NCBI GenBank assembly: GCA_964634755.1
Contig: CAZWJH010000024.1
Location: 1 to 27,864, forward strand
Direction: 5' to 3'
Length of the DNA stretch: 27,864 bases
From: JALXDT01 sp964634755
GTDB lineage: Bacteria > Acidobacteriota > Aminicenantia > JAMOAD01
A program made the position numbers and the translations under genes. Of the stretch, positions 1-7,854 are shown piece after piece (position 1 is the stretch's first letter; each line of letters begins with the position of its first letter). The notes below the pieces were generated by a model that did not search any database, was not told where the DNA came from, and worked only from the letters and a program-made list of their open reading frames with translations.

Positions 1-162
1 CATCTTTTTTCAATGATATTTTATGCTTTAATTGTTTCAATAGTTTTTTCTTTTTTAAAGGAAGATAATGCAAGGGGTAGGTTAAAATACGGATTAGTGC
101 TTTTTTTCTCCTTTTTATTGGGAGCTATTCTATTTGGGTGGATAATGTATTTTATTAGATGA
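1..162 (+). CDS. C-terminal end of an unrecognised membrane protein (partial)
   Basis: Reading frame 1 is open from the left edge to a TGA at 160-162 and gives 53 residues. They form two hydrophobic segments (about residues 3-19 and 31-52) separated by a charged loop KEDNARGRLKY, so this is the tail of a polytopic membrane protein whose start lies outside the window. The stop shares ATGA with the start of the VanZ-like gene, which indicates translational coupling in one operon. I do not recognise the family from this fragment. Confidence 0.6.
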   Translation, partial: HLFSMIFYALIVSIVFSFLKEDNARGRLKYGLVLFFSFLLGAILFGWIMYFIR

Positions 163-512
163 GGAAAGTTTTTCTTTTCCTTATCATCGTTTATTTAATT
201 ATTATTTACTATTTTTCATCCATTCCCGTACCGGAACCTTTAAGAGACAAACCTGATATTTTGTTGCATTTTTTGGAATACGGAGGACTCGGAACACTTT
301 TCTTTTTTTATTATTCTGATTTTTTTAAAAAGAGAATAGAATTTCATGTTTTGCTTTTTATTTTTTCTTTTATTTTCCTTTATGCAGCCTCTGATGAGTT
401 TCACCAAAGCTTTGTACCCGGAAGAGTATGTAGTATAAAGGATCTTGTTGTGGATTTTGTGGGTGCTTTGTTTTTTGTTTTTGTTTTGAATTTAAAAGCA
501 AAAAAAGGATAA
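159..512 (+). CDS. VanZ-like family membrane protein
   Basis: This 117-residue protein is mostly hydrophobic, with about four membrane segments (residues ~3-20, 39-52, 62-78, 97-112). It carries the usual VanZ-like landmarks: YYFSSIPVP after the first segment, DILLHFLEYGGLG in the second, and ASDEFHQSFVPGR followed by KDLVVDFVGA towards the end. VanZ is named for teicoplanin resistance, but most small stand-alone members have no known job and should not be read as resistance genes. The ATG overlaps the stop of the preceding membrane protein, so the two are probably translated together. Length is normal for the short form. Confidence 0.8.
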   Translation: MRKVFLFLIIVYLIIIYYFSSIPVPEPLRDKPDILLHFLEYGGLGTLFFFYYSDFFKKRIEFHVLLFIFSFIFLYAASDEFHQSFVPGRVCSIKDLVVDFVGALFFVFVLNLKAKKG

Positions 513-585
513 AATATTCTTTCTTTCAAACTGCAAAGAAAATTGAAAAATAGAAATTTACTCAGAAGAACAAAAGAAATTTATT

Positions 586-912
586 TTATTCTTTATTTTT
601 TAAAAGAATTCTTCCGTCGCGGGGAGCCAATGTTATGCTACTTACAGCTTCTCCCGTATTAATTTCGGGGACCTGCGTTCCCTTTATCAAATAATATGTA
701 TTGTCAAGAGAGATAGTTACCTGCTGATTTGTAGGATTACAAATAACAATTCCATTCTGATACTCTCTCTTCCATACCCATCCATCCCCAGCTCTTAAAA
801 TTTTTTCCACATTCTTTAATGGTAAATCTAAATACCTTCTTTTATTTCCAGCCTTGTCATATTCATCAAACCTTATACAATCATGTTTTTTAAGTTTATT
901 AAAAGGTTGATT
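586..912 (-). pseudogene. Remnant: C-terminal beta domain of a glycoside-hydrolase-like protein
   Basis: An open frame on the minus strand runs from just after an in-frame TGA (913-915) to TAA at 586-588. The only early start is GTG at 808-810, and I see no convincing ribosome site there. The reading from about 880 down looks protein-like: RRYLDLPLKNV, GDGWVWKREYQNGIVICNP, then a TPRDG-like ending (LAPRDGRILL). The pattern W-K/R-R-E-x-x-N-G-x-V-x-x-N-P-T followed by P-R-D-G-x-I-L-L is one I associate with the C-terminal beta-sandwich of putative glycoside hydrolases. The catalytic part is missing, so this is most likely a decayed gene. A short stand-alone gene of 74 residues from the GTG is less likely. 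The family call is from memory of the motif only. Confidence 0.45.
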
Positions 913-1182
913 TCATACATCAGGCCACCAGATCGCGAGCCGACGATAACCAAAAATATTTTCCTTTCTCTCCTTTTCATTTTCTTCTTTCTTGTAAGAA
1001 TAATCAATAATAATGAAAAAAGTAAGAAACCTTTTACAATAATGAACATATCTATTTTTTACTTCAATATAAAATTTCTTCTAAAAAACCATAGCAAATT
1101 CTTGTTGGTGTTTACTCTACTTTTAACATCTCGAGGTTATAAAAAACACCATGCTATAACTTATTGCCTATGCTATTCATTA
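913..1182. other. Gene-free AT-rich stretch
   Basis: About 270 bases lie between the truncated minus-strand remnant and the cheA promoter. Both strands have open frames here, including a 108-codon plus-strand frame (883-1209), but none shows a recognisable domain, good start site or protein-like composition. A short G+C-rich patch around 921-950 stands out from its AT-rich surroundings. I see no tRNA, convincing hairpin terminator or repeat. Confidence 0.5.
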
Positions 1183-1210
1183 TTGACAAAAGAAAAAAAT
1201 ATGTCATAAT
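1183..1210 (+). promoter_or_regulatory. Sigma-70-type promoter for cheA
   Basis: A perfect TTGACA at 1183-1188 is followed after 16 nt by CATAAT at 1205-1210, which matches the -10 consensus at 5 of 6 bases. Transcription would start near 1217. A long ribosome site, AGGAAGGAGGAAG, follows at 1226-1237 before the ATG at 1241. The leader is only about 24 nt. Confidence 0.65.
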
Positions 1211-1240
1211 TTAAAATAATTTCTAAGGAAGGAGGAAGTA

Positions 1241-3184
1241 ATGGCTGATGATATGGCCAATGAAATGGAAGAAATAATAGTTGATTTTCTTCAGGAAACA
1301 GGAGAAATTCTTGAAAATTTAGACCAGGATCTTGTTACCCTTGAAGAAACGCCCTATGATACCGATCTTTTGAATAAAATATTTAGAGGAATCCATACGG
1401 TAAAGGGGACATCCGGTTTTTTGGGTTTTGAAAAGATGACAGAAGTTGCCCATAAAACAGAAGATATTTTAAATAAACTTAGAAAAGAAGAAATTAAATT
1501 AACTCCGATTCTAATGGATGTAATTTTAGAGGGTGTTGATGCAGTCAAAGCTATTTTTGAAAGCATTAGAGAAACAAGGGAGGAAAATGTTGAAATAGAG
1601 GATGTTGTAAAAAAATTGGAAAAAGTACTTCAAGAAGAAGAAGAAAAGCAAAAACAAAAAGAAGAGGAGGGAACTCAACCTCCCATACTAGAGATCCCGG
1701 ATTTAAAAAAAGATATTGAGGGAAAAAGGGGAGAAGAGAAAAAAGAAAAGAAGCAAGGGAAAAAGCAAGAAGAAAAGAAAAAAGAAGAAGATGATACTCC
1801 GAAAATGTTGGGAGAAATTTTAGTTGAGAAAAAGCTGGCGACTGAAAAAGATATCTTATTAGCTCAAAAAGAGCAAAAAAAACTTGGAGAAATTCTGGTT
1901 GAAAAGAATGTAATAAAAAAAGAGGAGTTGGAGCAGGTTTTAAATGAGCAGAGAAAACAAAAGACAAAAGCAGTTAAGTCAAAGGTAGAGGGAAAAACAA
2001 TAAGAGTAGATGTTAACCGATTGGATAATCTTATGAACCTTATCGGAGAGCTCGTTTTTCAGAGGAACAGATTAATAGATGTTGTAAGAAAGATGTTAAC
2101 AGGTCAATCTAATCATAATGACTTTGTTTTTAATGAGCAGCTTGCTTCCATCTCCGATGATCTCAATTTTATTACAAGTCAGCTTCAAATGGCAGTCTTA
2201 AAAATGAGAATGATTCCGGTTGGAAGAGTTTTCAACAAATTCCCAAGGATAGTAAGAGATCTTTCAAGAAAAATGAACAAAGAAGTGGAACTCATAATTT
2301 CAGGAGAAGAAACTGAGGTGGACAAATCTGTGATAGAAGAACTTAATGACCCTCTTGTTCATATAATAAGAAACTCAATAGATCATGGGCTTGAAAGTCC
2401 CGAAGAGAGAGAAAAAATAGGAAAGCCAAGAAAGGGTAGAATATTCCTTACAGCTTCTCAGGAAGGAAGTTTTATTATTATTTCAATTAAAGATGATGGA
2501 AGGGGAATGAACATAGAAGCAATAAAGAAAAAAGCTATAGAGAGAAATTTAGTTACTCCCGAAAAAGCGGAAACACTTAGTGATAAGGAAATAATTAACT
2601 TTATATTTAGTCCCGGTTTTTCAACAGCTCAGCAAGTTACCGATGTGTCAGGAAGAGGGGTTGGAATGGATGTTGTTAAGACAAATGTGAAAAAGATTAA
2701 TGGAACTATAGAGGTTGAATCAACCCCAGGAGAGGGAACCGAGATGATTTTAAAACTTCCTCTCACTCTTGCAATTATTCAATCTTTACTTGTAAAAGTT
2801 AGTGCTGAAAGGTTTGCAATTCCATTAGCTGTTGTTGTTGAAACAATAAGGATTAATAAAAAAGATATAAAAACAATAGAGAGACAGGAAGTTTTAAAAT
2901 TAAGGGATGAAGTTTTACCTCTTTTGAGGGTTTCTGATTTTTACGGTATTAAAAACGAAAAAGAGGAAGAAAATCCCTATGTAGTTGTAGTAAAATCAGT
3001 TGAGAGAAAAATCGGTCTTATTGTGGATAGATTGTTAGGACAGGAAGAAATTGTTATAAAACCTCTCGGTGATTTTCTTAAGAACATAAAAGGGATCTCT
3101 GGAGCAACAATTATGGGAGATGGTAAAGTTACTCTTATAATGGATATAGCAACTCTTGCAGGAGAGGAAAACAAATTGCTTTGA
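1241..3184 (+). CDS. cheA: Chemotaxis-type histidine kinase CheA (orphan)
   Basis: This 647-residue protein is a cytoplasmic two-component kinase. The HPt (P1) domain spans about 8-112, with phospho-accepting His52 in IHTVKGTSGFLG. A Lys/Glu-rich linker (about 131-186) follows. Residues 189-240 hold a tandem repeat, LGEILVEKKLATEKD then LGEILVEKNVIKKEE, in the place where a P2 domain usually sits; it resembles the MshEN/type II secretion ATPase N-terminal repeat. The P3 dimerisation helices are about 250-325. The ATPase domain has its N box at HIIRNSIDHG (374-383), DDGRGMN at 418-424, GFSTA at 459-463 and SGRGVGMD at 470-477. A CheW-like P5 domain is about 515-645. No cheY, cheW, methyl-accepting receptor or methylation gene is in the window. 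The next gene overlaps it by 4 nt. Family assignment is certain; the pathway it serves (swimming, pili, other) is not shown. Confidence 0.95.
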   Translation: MADDMANEMEEIIVDFLQETGEILENLDQDLVTLEETPYDTDLLNKIFRGIHTVKGTSGFLGFEKMTEVAHKTEDILNKLRKEEIKLTPILMDVILEGVDAVKAIFESIRETREENVEIEDVVKKLEKVLQEEEEKQKQKEEEGTQPPILEIPDLKKDIEGKRGEEKKEKKQGKKQEEKKKEEDDTPKMLGEILVEKKLATEKDILLAQKEQKKLGEILVEKNVIKKEELEQVLNEQRKQKTKAVKSKVEGKTIRVDVNRLDNLMNLIGELVFQRNRLIDVVRKMLTGQSNHNDFVFNEQLASISDDLNFITSQLQMAVLKMRMIPVGRVFNKFPRIVRDLSRKMNKEVELIISGEETEVDKSVIEELNDPLVHIIRNSIDHGLESPEEREKIGKPRKGRIFLTASQEGSFIIISIKDDGRGMNIEAIKKKAIERNLVTPEKAETLSDKEIINFIFSPGFSTAQQVTDVSGRGVGMDVVKTNVKKINGTIEVESTPGEGTEMILKLPLTLAIIQSLLVKVSAERFAIPLAVVVETIRINKKDIKTIERQEVLKLRDEVLPLLRVSDFYGIKNEKEEENPYVVVVKSVERKIGLIVDRLLGQEEIVIKPLGDFLKNIKGISGATIMGDGKVTLIMDIATLAGEENKLL

Positions 3185-5181
3185 TAGAAGAATTCAGAGA
3201 AATTATAGAAAATTATTTTGATTACAAAAAAGAGGATTTTATAAGTAAAATAGGGGAACTTAGTAAAGATTCGGAAACATTAAAAGGGGAAATTTCTGAG
3301 CTTGTACTTTTTGAGGAAACACCTCTTTATTTAAAAGAGCTTCTTCTTTTAACAATAGAGAAAAGTGGAGATATTTTCTATCTTGCTACCCTTAATGATT
3401 TCTTAAAAAAGTGTAAGAATAAAAGATTGAAACAGGTTGCTATCCATTCTTTTTCCGGGATAAAGGATTACAAGACAGAAAAGATTTTATTTGAGCTAAA
3501 AAAACAAGGTCATAAAGAAATAGAAAAAGATTTGAATCATGTGCTCGGGATTTTATATCAGGAAAAAAATATTAGAATGCTGAGAATTCTTCTTTCAGAG
3601 AGAAAAGATAGCGTTCTTTTTATGAAAGCTGCGGATTTTTTTAAAGAAAACCCTGATAAAAGAATAATTCCTTATATCATACCGTTAATCTTAGAGAAAG
3701 ACAGAGAAATAAGGGAAGAAATTCTTTCAATTATGATTTCTATAAATTTTATTGATGAACGCTCTTTTTCTTTTTTCACTGAAACATTAAAAAAACTTTT
3801 TTACAAAGGAGTGGAAAGGAATTATTTAAAAAAGCTTGTTTATACCCTGTCGTTTATTTCTAATACAACAAAAAAAGAAGAGTTGATAAAATTTTACAGA
3901 GAGCTTGAAAATACTTTTGGAGATATATTTCAATTGTTAAAGCCTTATGCCTTTCTTCCTTTTAAGGATTTCAAGTATAGATTATTTTATGAAAAAATGC
4001 TTTCCGAGGGAGATAAAGAAGATCGCTTTTTAATAGTAAAAAATCTTCCGGAAAAAAGAGCTGATTGGATTAATAAAATTTTAAAAGAAATGCTTTTAAC
4101 AAGAAACATTGATTTGACAGGAGAGGTATTTAAGAAACTATTCAGAATAGGGGTTGTTGAAGAGTTCTCTGAAGAAATAAAAAAACTTCCTTCAAAGATA
4201 AAACTTCAGTTTGTTGAAACAGCAGTGGAGATGGATGGCTCTATTCCCTTTGCTTTGGTAAATTATTTTCTTGAAGAGGAAAATGAGGAAATAATAAGAA
4301 AACTTCTTGAATATTTGTTTATAAGGGGAGATAGTAAAGGAAAAGAATTTTTTAAAGGAATAATAACAAAGAATTTTAAAACAGAGCTGAAGAGGGAGGC
4401 TATTAAATATTTGACTATTTTAAGCGAAGATAAGAGAAGTTTAATAAAGTTTTATAAGGAAGTTGTGTTCTTGACAGGGGAAGAGAAAAGGGAGGAGATC
4501 TATTTTTATATAGTAAATGCACTTAAAAGAATTGTAAAGGATAACAAGAGGGCGAAGGAAAGTCTAAAAAAGGATATTATAAATCTTTTTTTTACAATAT
4601 TTGAAAAAAGTATTAATGAAAATACACTTGTAGCTATTATAGATTCTGTGCGGAAACTTCCCTTTTGTAATGAAAGAGAATTTTATTTTATAAAAGAGGA
4701 ATTTAGAGATAAAAAAAAGCAATTGCTTGGGTTAAAAGAAGATATGAGTTCTCTTTTAAAATTTATGTCTGAAGTGGAAAAGGAAATTGAAAAACAGATA
4801 GCTATTTGTAAAAGAAAAGAAATCGCAAGAAGAAATTTTGCCTCTGAACTTTTGAAATTGAAAGACTACAAAGAGGCAATTATCAATATTAGTAAATTGA
4901 TAACAGAATTTCCAGATCTTCCGACTGAAAGGGAAATAAAGTTTTTAAAAAAATATTGTCTTGCTGAAATAAAGAATCCTTTTAATAGAAGAGCTAATAA
5001 AATAGCGATGCTTGAAATTATTCGCTCTCTTGAGATAAAAGAGGCAGTGGGAGAGCTTTTGAAACTTTATAAACAAAATCCGCCGGATTTAAGGAATTCT
5101 TTAAAATCAGTGTTGTTAGCGCTGGGCATTCCGGAAAAGAAGCTTGAAACTAAAAAATTTCCTTGGAAGACAAAATTATAG
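3181..5181 (+). CDS. Helical-repeat (HEAT-like) protein of unknown function
   Basis: This 666-residue protein starts with TTG at 3181, which overlaps the cheA stop as TTGA. That overlap argues for this start and for coupled translation with CheA. It has no signal peptide or membrane segment. The sequence is almost wholly amphipathic helices in repeating pairs of about 35-40 residues, rich in Lys, Glu, Leu and Phe, as in HEAT or other alpha-solenoid scaffolds. A predicted coiled stretch lies near 520-545 (EVEKEIEKQIAICKRKE). I see no catalytic motif. Its position suggests a scaffold or regulator that works with the CheA kinase, for example by binding its repeat-containing linker, but that is inference from position only. 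Confidence 0.75.
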   Translation: MIEEFREIIENYFDYKKEDFISKIGELSKDSETLKGEISELVLFEETPLYLKELLLLTIEKSGDIFYLATLNDFLKKCKNKRLKQVAIHSFSGIKDYKTEKILFELKKQGHKEIEKDLNHVLGILYQEKNIRMLRILLSERKDSVLFMKAADFFKENPDKRIIPYIIPLILEKDREIREEILSIMISINFIDERSFSFFTETLKKLFYKGVERNYLKKLVYTLSFISNTTKKEELIKFYRELENTFGDIFQLLKPYAFLPFKDFKYRLFYEKMLSEGDKEDRFLIVKNLPEKRADWINKILKEMLLTRNIDLTGEVFKKLFRIGVVEEFSEEIKKLPSKIKLQFVETAVEMDGSIPFALVNYFLEEENEEIIRKLLEYLFIRGDSKGKEFFKGIITKNFKTELKREAIKYLTILSEDKRSLIKFYKEVVFLTGEEKREEIYFYIVNALKRIVKDNKRAKESLKKDIINLFFTIFEKSINENTLVAIIDSVRKLPFCNEREFYFIKEEFRDKKKQLLGLKEDMSSLLKFMSEVEKEIEKQIAICKRKEIARRNFASELLKLKDYKEAIINISKLITEFPDLPTEREIKFLKKYCLAEIKNPFNRRANKIAMLEIIRSLEIKEAVGELLKLYKQNPPDLRNSLKSVLLALGIPEKKLETKKFPWKTKL

Positions 5182-6570
5182 CTAGTATACTTTTGAAATA
5201 TTGAGAAGGGAACTTATTGTTTTAAGTAAAATATGGAGATCAAGAAAAAAAGATACTTCAAGAGAATAATAACAATCCAAAAAAAGCGATGTATGAAGAG
5301 GCATAACACCTCTTCCTGTTACTTGCCAGAGCCCTGTTATTCCCTGGATCACATTAAACCTATTAAGGGCCCAGGTGGGATAAAGTTTAACCTCATAAGG
5401 GAGCGCAGGTCGGGGTCCGATAAAAGACATTTCTCCCCTTAATACATTAAAAATTTGAGGAAGTTCGTCAAGGCTTAACTTCCTAAGAATCAAACCTAAC
5501 AAGTCAAATTCCCCTCTGTTCTTTAATTTTCTAACCTTTTTTTCAACTTCGGTTATTTCATTAAGGACAAAAGGGGTGTTTTTTTCTTCGGATAACAATG
5601 TTTTTATGTAATTCAAATGAATTTCATCAACATCATTCTCCTTTGTTCCTGATAAAATTCTCATTGTTCTGTATTTGAAGAGTGGAAATAATTTCAAATC
5701 TTTTCCTATTCTTAATTGTTTAAAAACCACAGGTTTTCCTAATTTAAAAACAATGGCTAGATAAATTATTGGAAATATTAAAATATTTAAAGGGAGAAGA
5801 AGGATAAAAAGTAAAATATCCATTATTTTTTTTAAAATTGAAAGATAAAACTTTTTAAAATGTGGATGAATTTCAAGAGATGGGATTTTATCAAGATAAA
5901 AGGAAGAAAAATCTAGTCCTAATTCCCTGTTGTAAATATTAAAGAACAGTGCTTTTACCTTTTTCCCAATGATTTCATTTTTTGTTTCGAAAATTTGAGA
6001 AAAATAATCTTCCCACATCCCAGCTCTGGTTTTTATATTTTCTGAGGGAAAATAGCTAATAAGAAGAATTCCCCTTTTGACCTTTTTCCCAATATCTTCA
6101 AAATTTTTTAATTCTATCGGTTTTTTCCCATATTTTTGGAATTTTCCTTTGTATATTCTTTTGTGTTTTGGTGTTAATAGCAGATAAATATTGGTCAATT
6201 TTAAGAGAAGACTCCCAACTAAGAGTCTGATGGTTAAAGAGTATATTATTCCATAAAAGATAAAAATTAAAATAATCAAAAGTCTTGATGCTATAGGCCA
6301 TTGGGCTTTTAGAAAGAGCCACCAAATTCCCCAGAAGAGCATGAAAGAAACTATATTTATTTTTATTAGTTTGACAAAGTAGATAAGACGGTTAAAATAA
6401 AATTCAATTTCATAAAATCTCTCGTACCAGAAAACAAAGGAAAAGAGAATAAACAAAAGAGAAGCAAGAAGAGGTACAGAAGGCCTGTTAATAAGTTTTG
6501 ATAATAGGAAATAGATAAAAATGAAAAATACAAGGTCACTAAGAAAGATAAGGAATTTTTTAAATCTCAT
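5182..6570 (-). CDS. Lipid-carrier sugar-phosphate transferase (WcaJ/WbaP-type)
   Basis: This 462-residue membrane protein should move a sugar-1-phosphate from a nucleotide sugar to undecaprenyl phosphate, the first step of surface-polysaccharide assembly. Hydrophobic segments near 6-25, 33-48, 66-85 and 92-120 form the N-terminal part. The C-terminal catalytic domain begins with a hydrophobic re-entrant helix near 245-275. It shows KPVVFKQLRIG, LFKYRTM, LSLDELPQIFNVLRGEMS, FIGPRPALP and GITGLWQVTGRG. Between KYRTM and LDELPQ the usual D-x-R-x-T-x-x-G motif is not recognisable, and the spacer is longer than in WcaJ. It is the last gene of the minus-strand run and overlaps the acyltransferase gene by 11 nt. 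Its stop abuts the stop of the convergent helical-repeat gene with no base between them. Confidence 0.88.
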   Translation of the reverse strand: MRFKKFLIFLSDLVFFIFIYFLLSKLINRPSVPLLASLLFILFSFVFWYERFYEIEFYFNRLIYFVKLIKINIVSFMLFWGIWWLFLKAQWPIASRLLIILIFIFYGIIYSLTIRLLVGSLLLKLTNIYLLLTPKHKRIYKGKFQKYGKKPIELKNFEDIGKKVKRGILLISYFPSENIKTRAGMWEDYFSQIFETKNEIIGKKVKALFFNIYNRELGLDFSSFYLDKIPSLEIHPHFKKFYLSILKKIMDILLFILLLPLNILIFPIIYLAIVFKLGKPVVFKQLRIGKDLKLFPLFKYRTMRILSGTKENDVDEIHLNYIKTLLSEEKNTPFVLNEITEVEKKVRKLKNRGEFDLLGLILRKLSLDELPQIFNVLRGEMSFIGPRPALPYEVKLYPTWALNRFNVIQGITGLWQVTGRGVMPLHTSLFLDCYYSLEVSFFLDLHILLKTISSLLNISKVY

Positions 6571-7063
6571 CTTCTTTTAGGCTTCTTAGTATTTTTGCCG
6601 GGCATCCGGCAACTATTGTATAAGGAGGCACATCTTTTGTAACAACAGAACCTGCTCCTATAATAGCGCCATCACCTATAGTAACACCTCCCAAAATAGT
6701 TGCGCTCGAACCAATAGAGGCTCCCTTTTTTACCTTGGTTTTTAATAAATTCCAGTCTTTATCTGTTTGCATGCTTCCGTTAGGATTAGTGGAGCGGGGA
6801 TAATTATCATTTATGAAAGTTACATTATGACCGATGAAGACCTCATCTTCAATTTCAACCCCTTCACAAATAAAAGTATGGGAGGATATTTTACATCTTT
6901 TTCCTATCTTTGCACCTTTTTGAATTTCTACAAAAGTTCCTATTTTTGTTTCATCTCCTATCTCGCACCCGTATAAATTAATAAAACCGAAGTACTTAAC
7001 ACCTTTTCCCATTAAAACATTTACTATTTTTACTGTACCTTCTTCCTTTGAAATCATTCTCAT
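6560..7063 (-). CDS. Hexapeptide-repeat N-acetyltransferase (WbpD/WlbB-like)
   Basis: This 167-residue protein is built of left-handed beta-helix repeats (for example CEIGDETKIGTFVEIQKGAK and later ILGGVTIGDGAIIGAGSVVT). It has the loop HNVTFINDNYPRSTNPNG, typical of sugar acetyltransferases such as WbpD, which acetylates UDP-3-amino sugar acids. It ends with VPPYTIVAGCPAKILR, the usual closing strand. The ATG at 7063 is preceded by GAGAGGG (7069-7075); a second ATG six bases in is possible. It sits between a WecG-type glycosyltransferase and a lipid-carrier sugar transferase, so it probably modifies a sugar for the same polymer. The exact substrate is unknown, and the aminotransferase that would make an amino sugar is not in the window. 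Confidence 0.8.
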   Translation of the reverse strand: MRMISKEEGTVKIVNVLMGKGVKYFGFINLYGCEIGDETKIGTFVEIQKGAKIGKRCKISSHTFICEGVEIEDEVFIGHNVTFINDNYPRSTNPNGSMQTDKDWNLLKTKVKKGASIGSSATILGGVTIGDGAIIGAGSVVTKDVPPYTIVAGCPAKILRSLKEDEI

Positions 7064-7089
7064 TTTTTCCCTCTCAAAGCTTAATTATA

Positions 7090-7854
7090 TTATTTTCTTG
7101 ACTTTTTACCAATACTTTTGAATAGAAAACAAAGAAAAGCTGGAAAACCTTTAAGATACCTTTTTCCCATTCTTATGGGTTCTTGGAAAGTTCTGTGTAG
7201 CCATTCAAATCCGGTTTTTTGGAAAAGTTTAGGAGCTCTCTTCTTTGTACCGGCAAAAAAATCAAAAGTAGCTCCGACCGAAGCAACAAGTTTAGCATTA
7301 AGCTTCTCTCTGTTTTTATAAACCCAGATCTCCTGCTTGGGGGCTGTCATTGCTACCCAGAGCACATCAGGTTTTTTCTCATTTATTTTATTTAAAATTT
7401 TTTCATTTTCAACTTTATCCCATTCTCCGAAGGGAGGCGAATAGTACCCCTTAAAAATAATTTGTGGGTATTCCTTTTTTATCCTTTCTTCTATTCTCTT
7501 TAGTGTTTCTTTTGTGGAACCCAAGAAAAAGTAGCTTATCTTTTTTTCATTTGCTATTTTATTAAACTCCATAAAAAAATCAGGACCTGCTATTCTATTT
7601 TTTATTCTGTTTTTTCCATAAGTTAAAGTGGAAAGGACTATAATTCCTATTCCGTCGGGGAGAATTATCTCCGAAGATTCAAGGGCTTTTTTATAGTCAA
7701 TGTTATTTTTTAGTTCTCCAAGAAGGGGGAAGCTTAAAGTTGAAAGCATTATATTACTGCGATAGTTAAGGATAAATTCAATTAATTCTTTAAAAGATCC
7801 TGAAAAAATATTAACTCCGGCGATTTTTTGAACTTTCAATTCAGTTTTCATCAT
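7090..7854 (-). CDS. WecG/TagA/CpsF-family glycosyltransferase (GT26)
   Basis: This 254-residue protein matches the GT26 family throughout. It has LPDGIGIIVLS and RIAGPDFFME in the first half, then YFFLGSTKETLKR, GYYSPPF, PDVLWVAMTAPKQEIW, and GATFDFFAGTKKRAPK followed by GFEWLHRTFQEP near the C-terminus. Members such as WecG (ManNAcA transferase) and TagA (ManNAc transferase) add the second sugar to a lipid-linked first sugar at the membrane. Start at 7854; the second codon is also ATG. It overlaps the end of the upstream GT4 gene by 14 nt, so the two are coupled. Which sugar it moves cannot be told from the sequence. Confidence 0.9.
   Translation of the reverse strand: MMKTELKVQKIAGVNIFSGSFKELIEFILNYRSNIMLSTLSFPLLGELKNNIDYKKALESSEIILPDGIGIIVLSTLTYGKNRIKNRIAGPDFFMEFNKIANEKKISYFFLGSTKETLKRIEERIKKEYPQIIFKGYYSPPFGEWDKVENEKILNKINEKKPDVLWVAMTAPKQEIWVYKNREKLNAKLVASVGATFDFFAGTKKRAPKLFQKTGFEWLHRTFQEPIRMGKRYLKGFPAFLCFLFKSIGKKSRK

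Noticed and set aside
159..512. Teicoplanin-resistance gene
   Set aside because: VanZ-like proteins are widespread with no link to resistance, and no other van genes are near.
513..585. Hairpin terminator after the VanZ-like gene
   Set aside because: A TTTCTTT/AAAGAAA stem exists but is all A/T except one position and is not followed by a T-run on the plus strand. It is too weak to call.
883..1209. Plus-strand frame of 108 codons
   Set aside because: It has no good ribosome site and a low-complexity composition rich in Lys, Phe and Leu. It runs through the cheA promoter and into the cheA leader, and is best explained as chance in AT-rich DNA.
1566..1967. Minus-strand frame of 133 codons opposite cheA
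   Set aside because: It is the mirror of the Lys/Glu-rich linker of CheA, which gives Phe/Leu/Ser on the other strand and few stops. No domain is seen.
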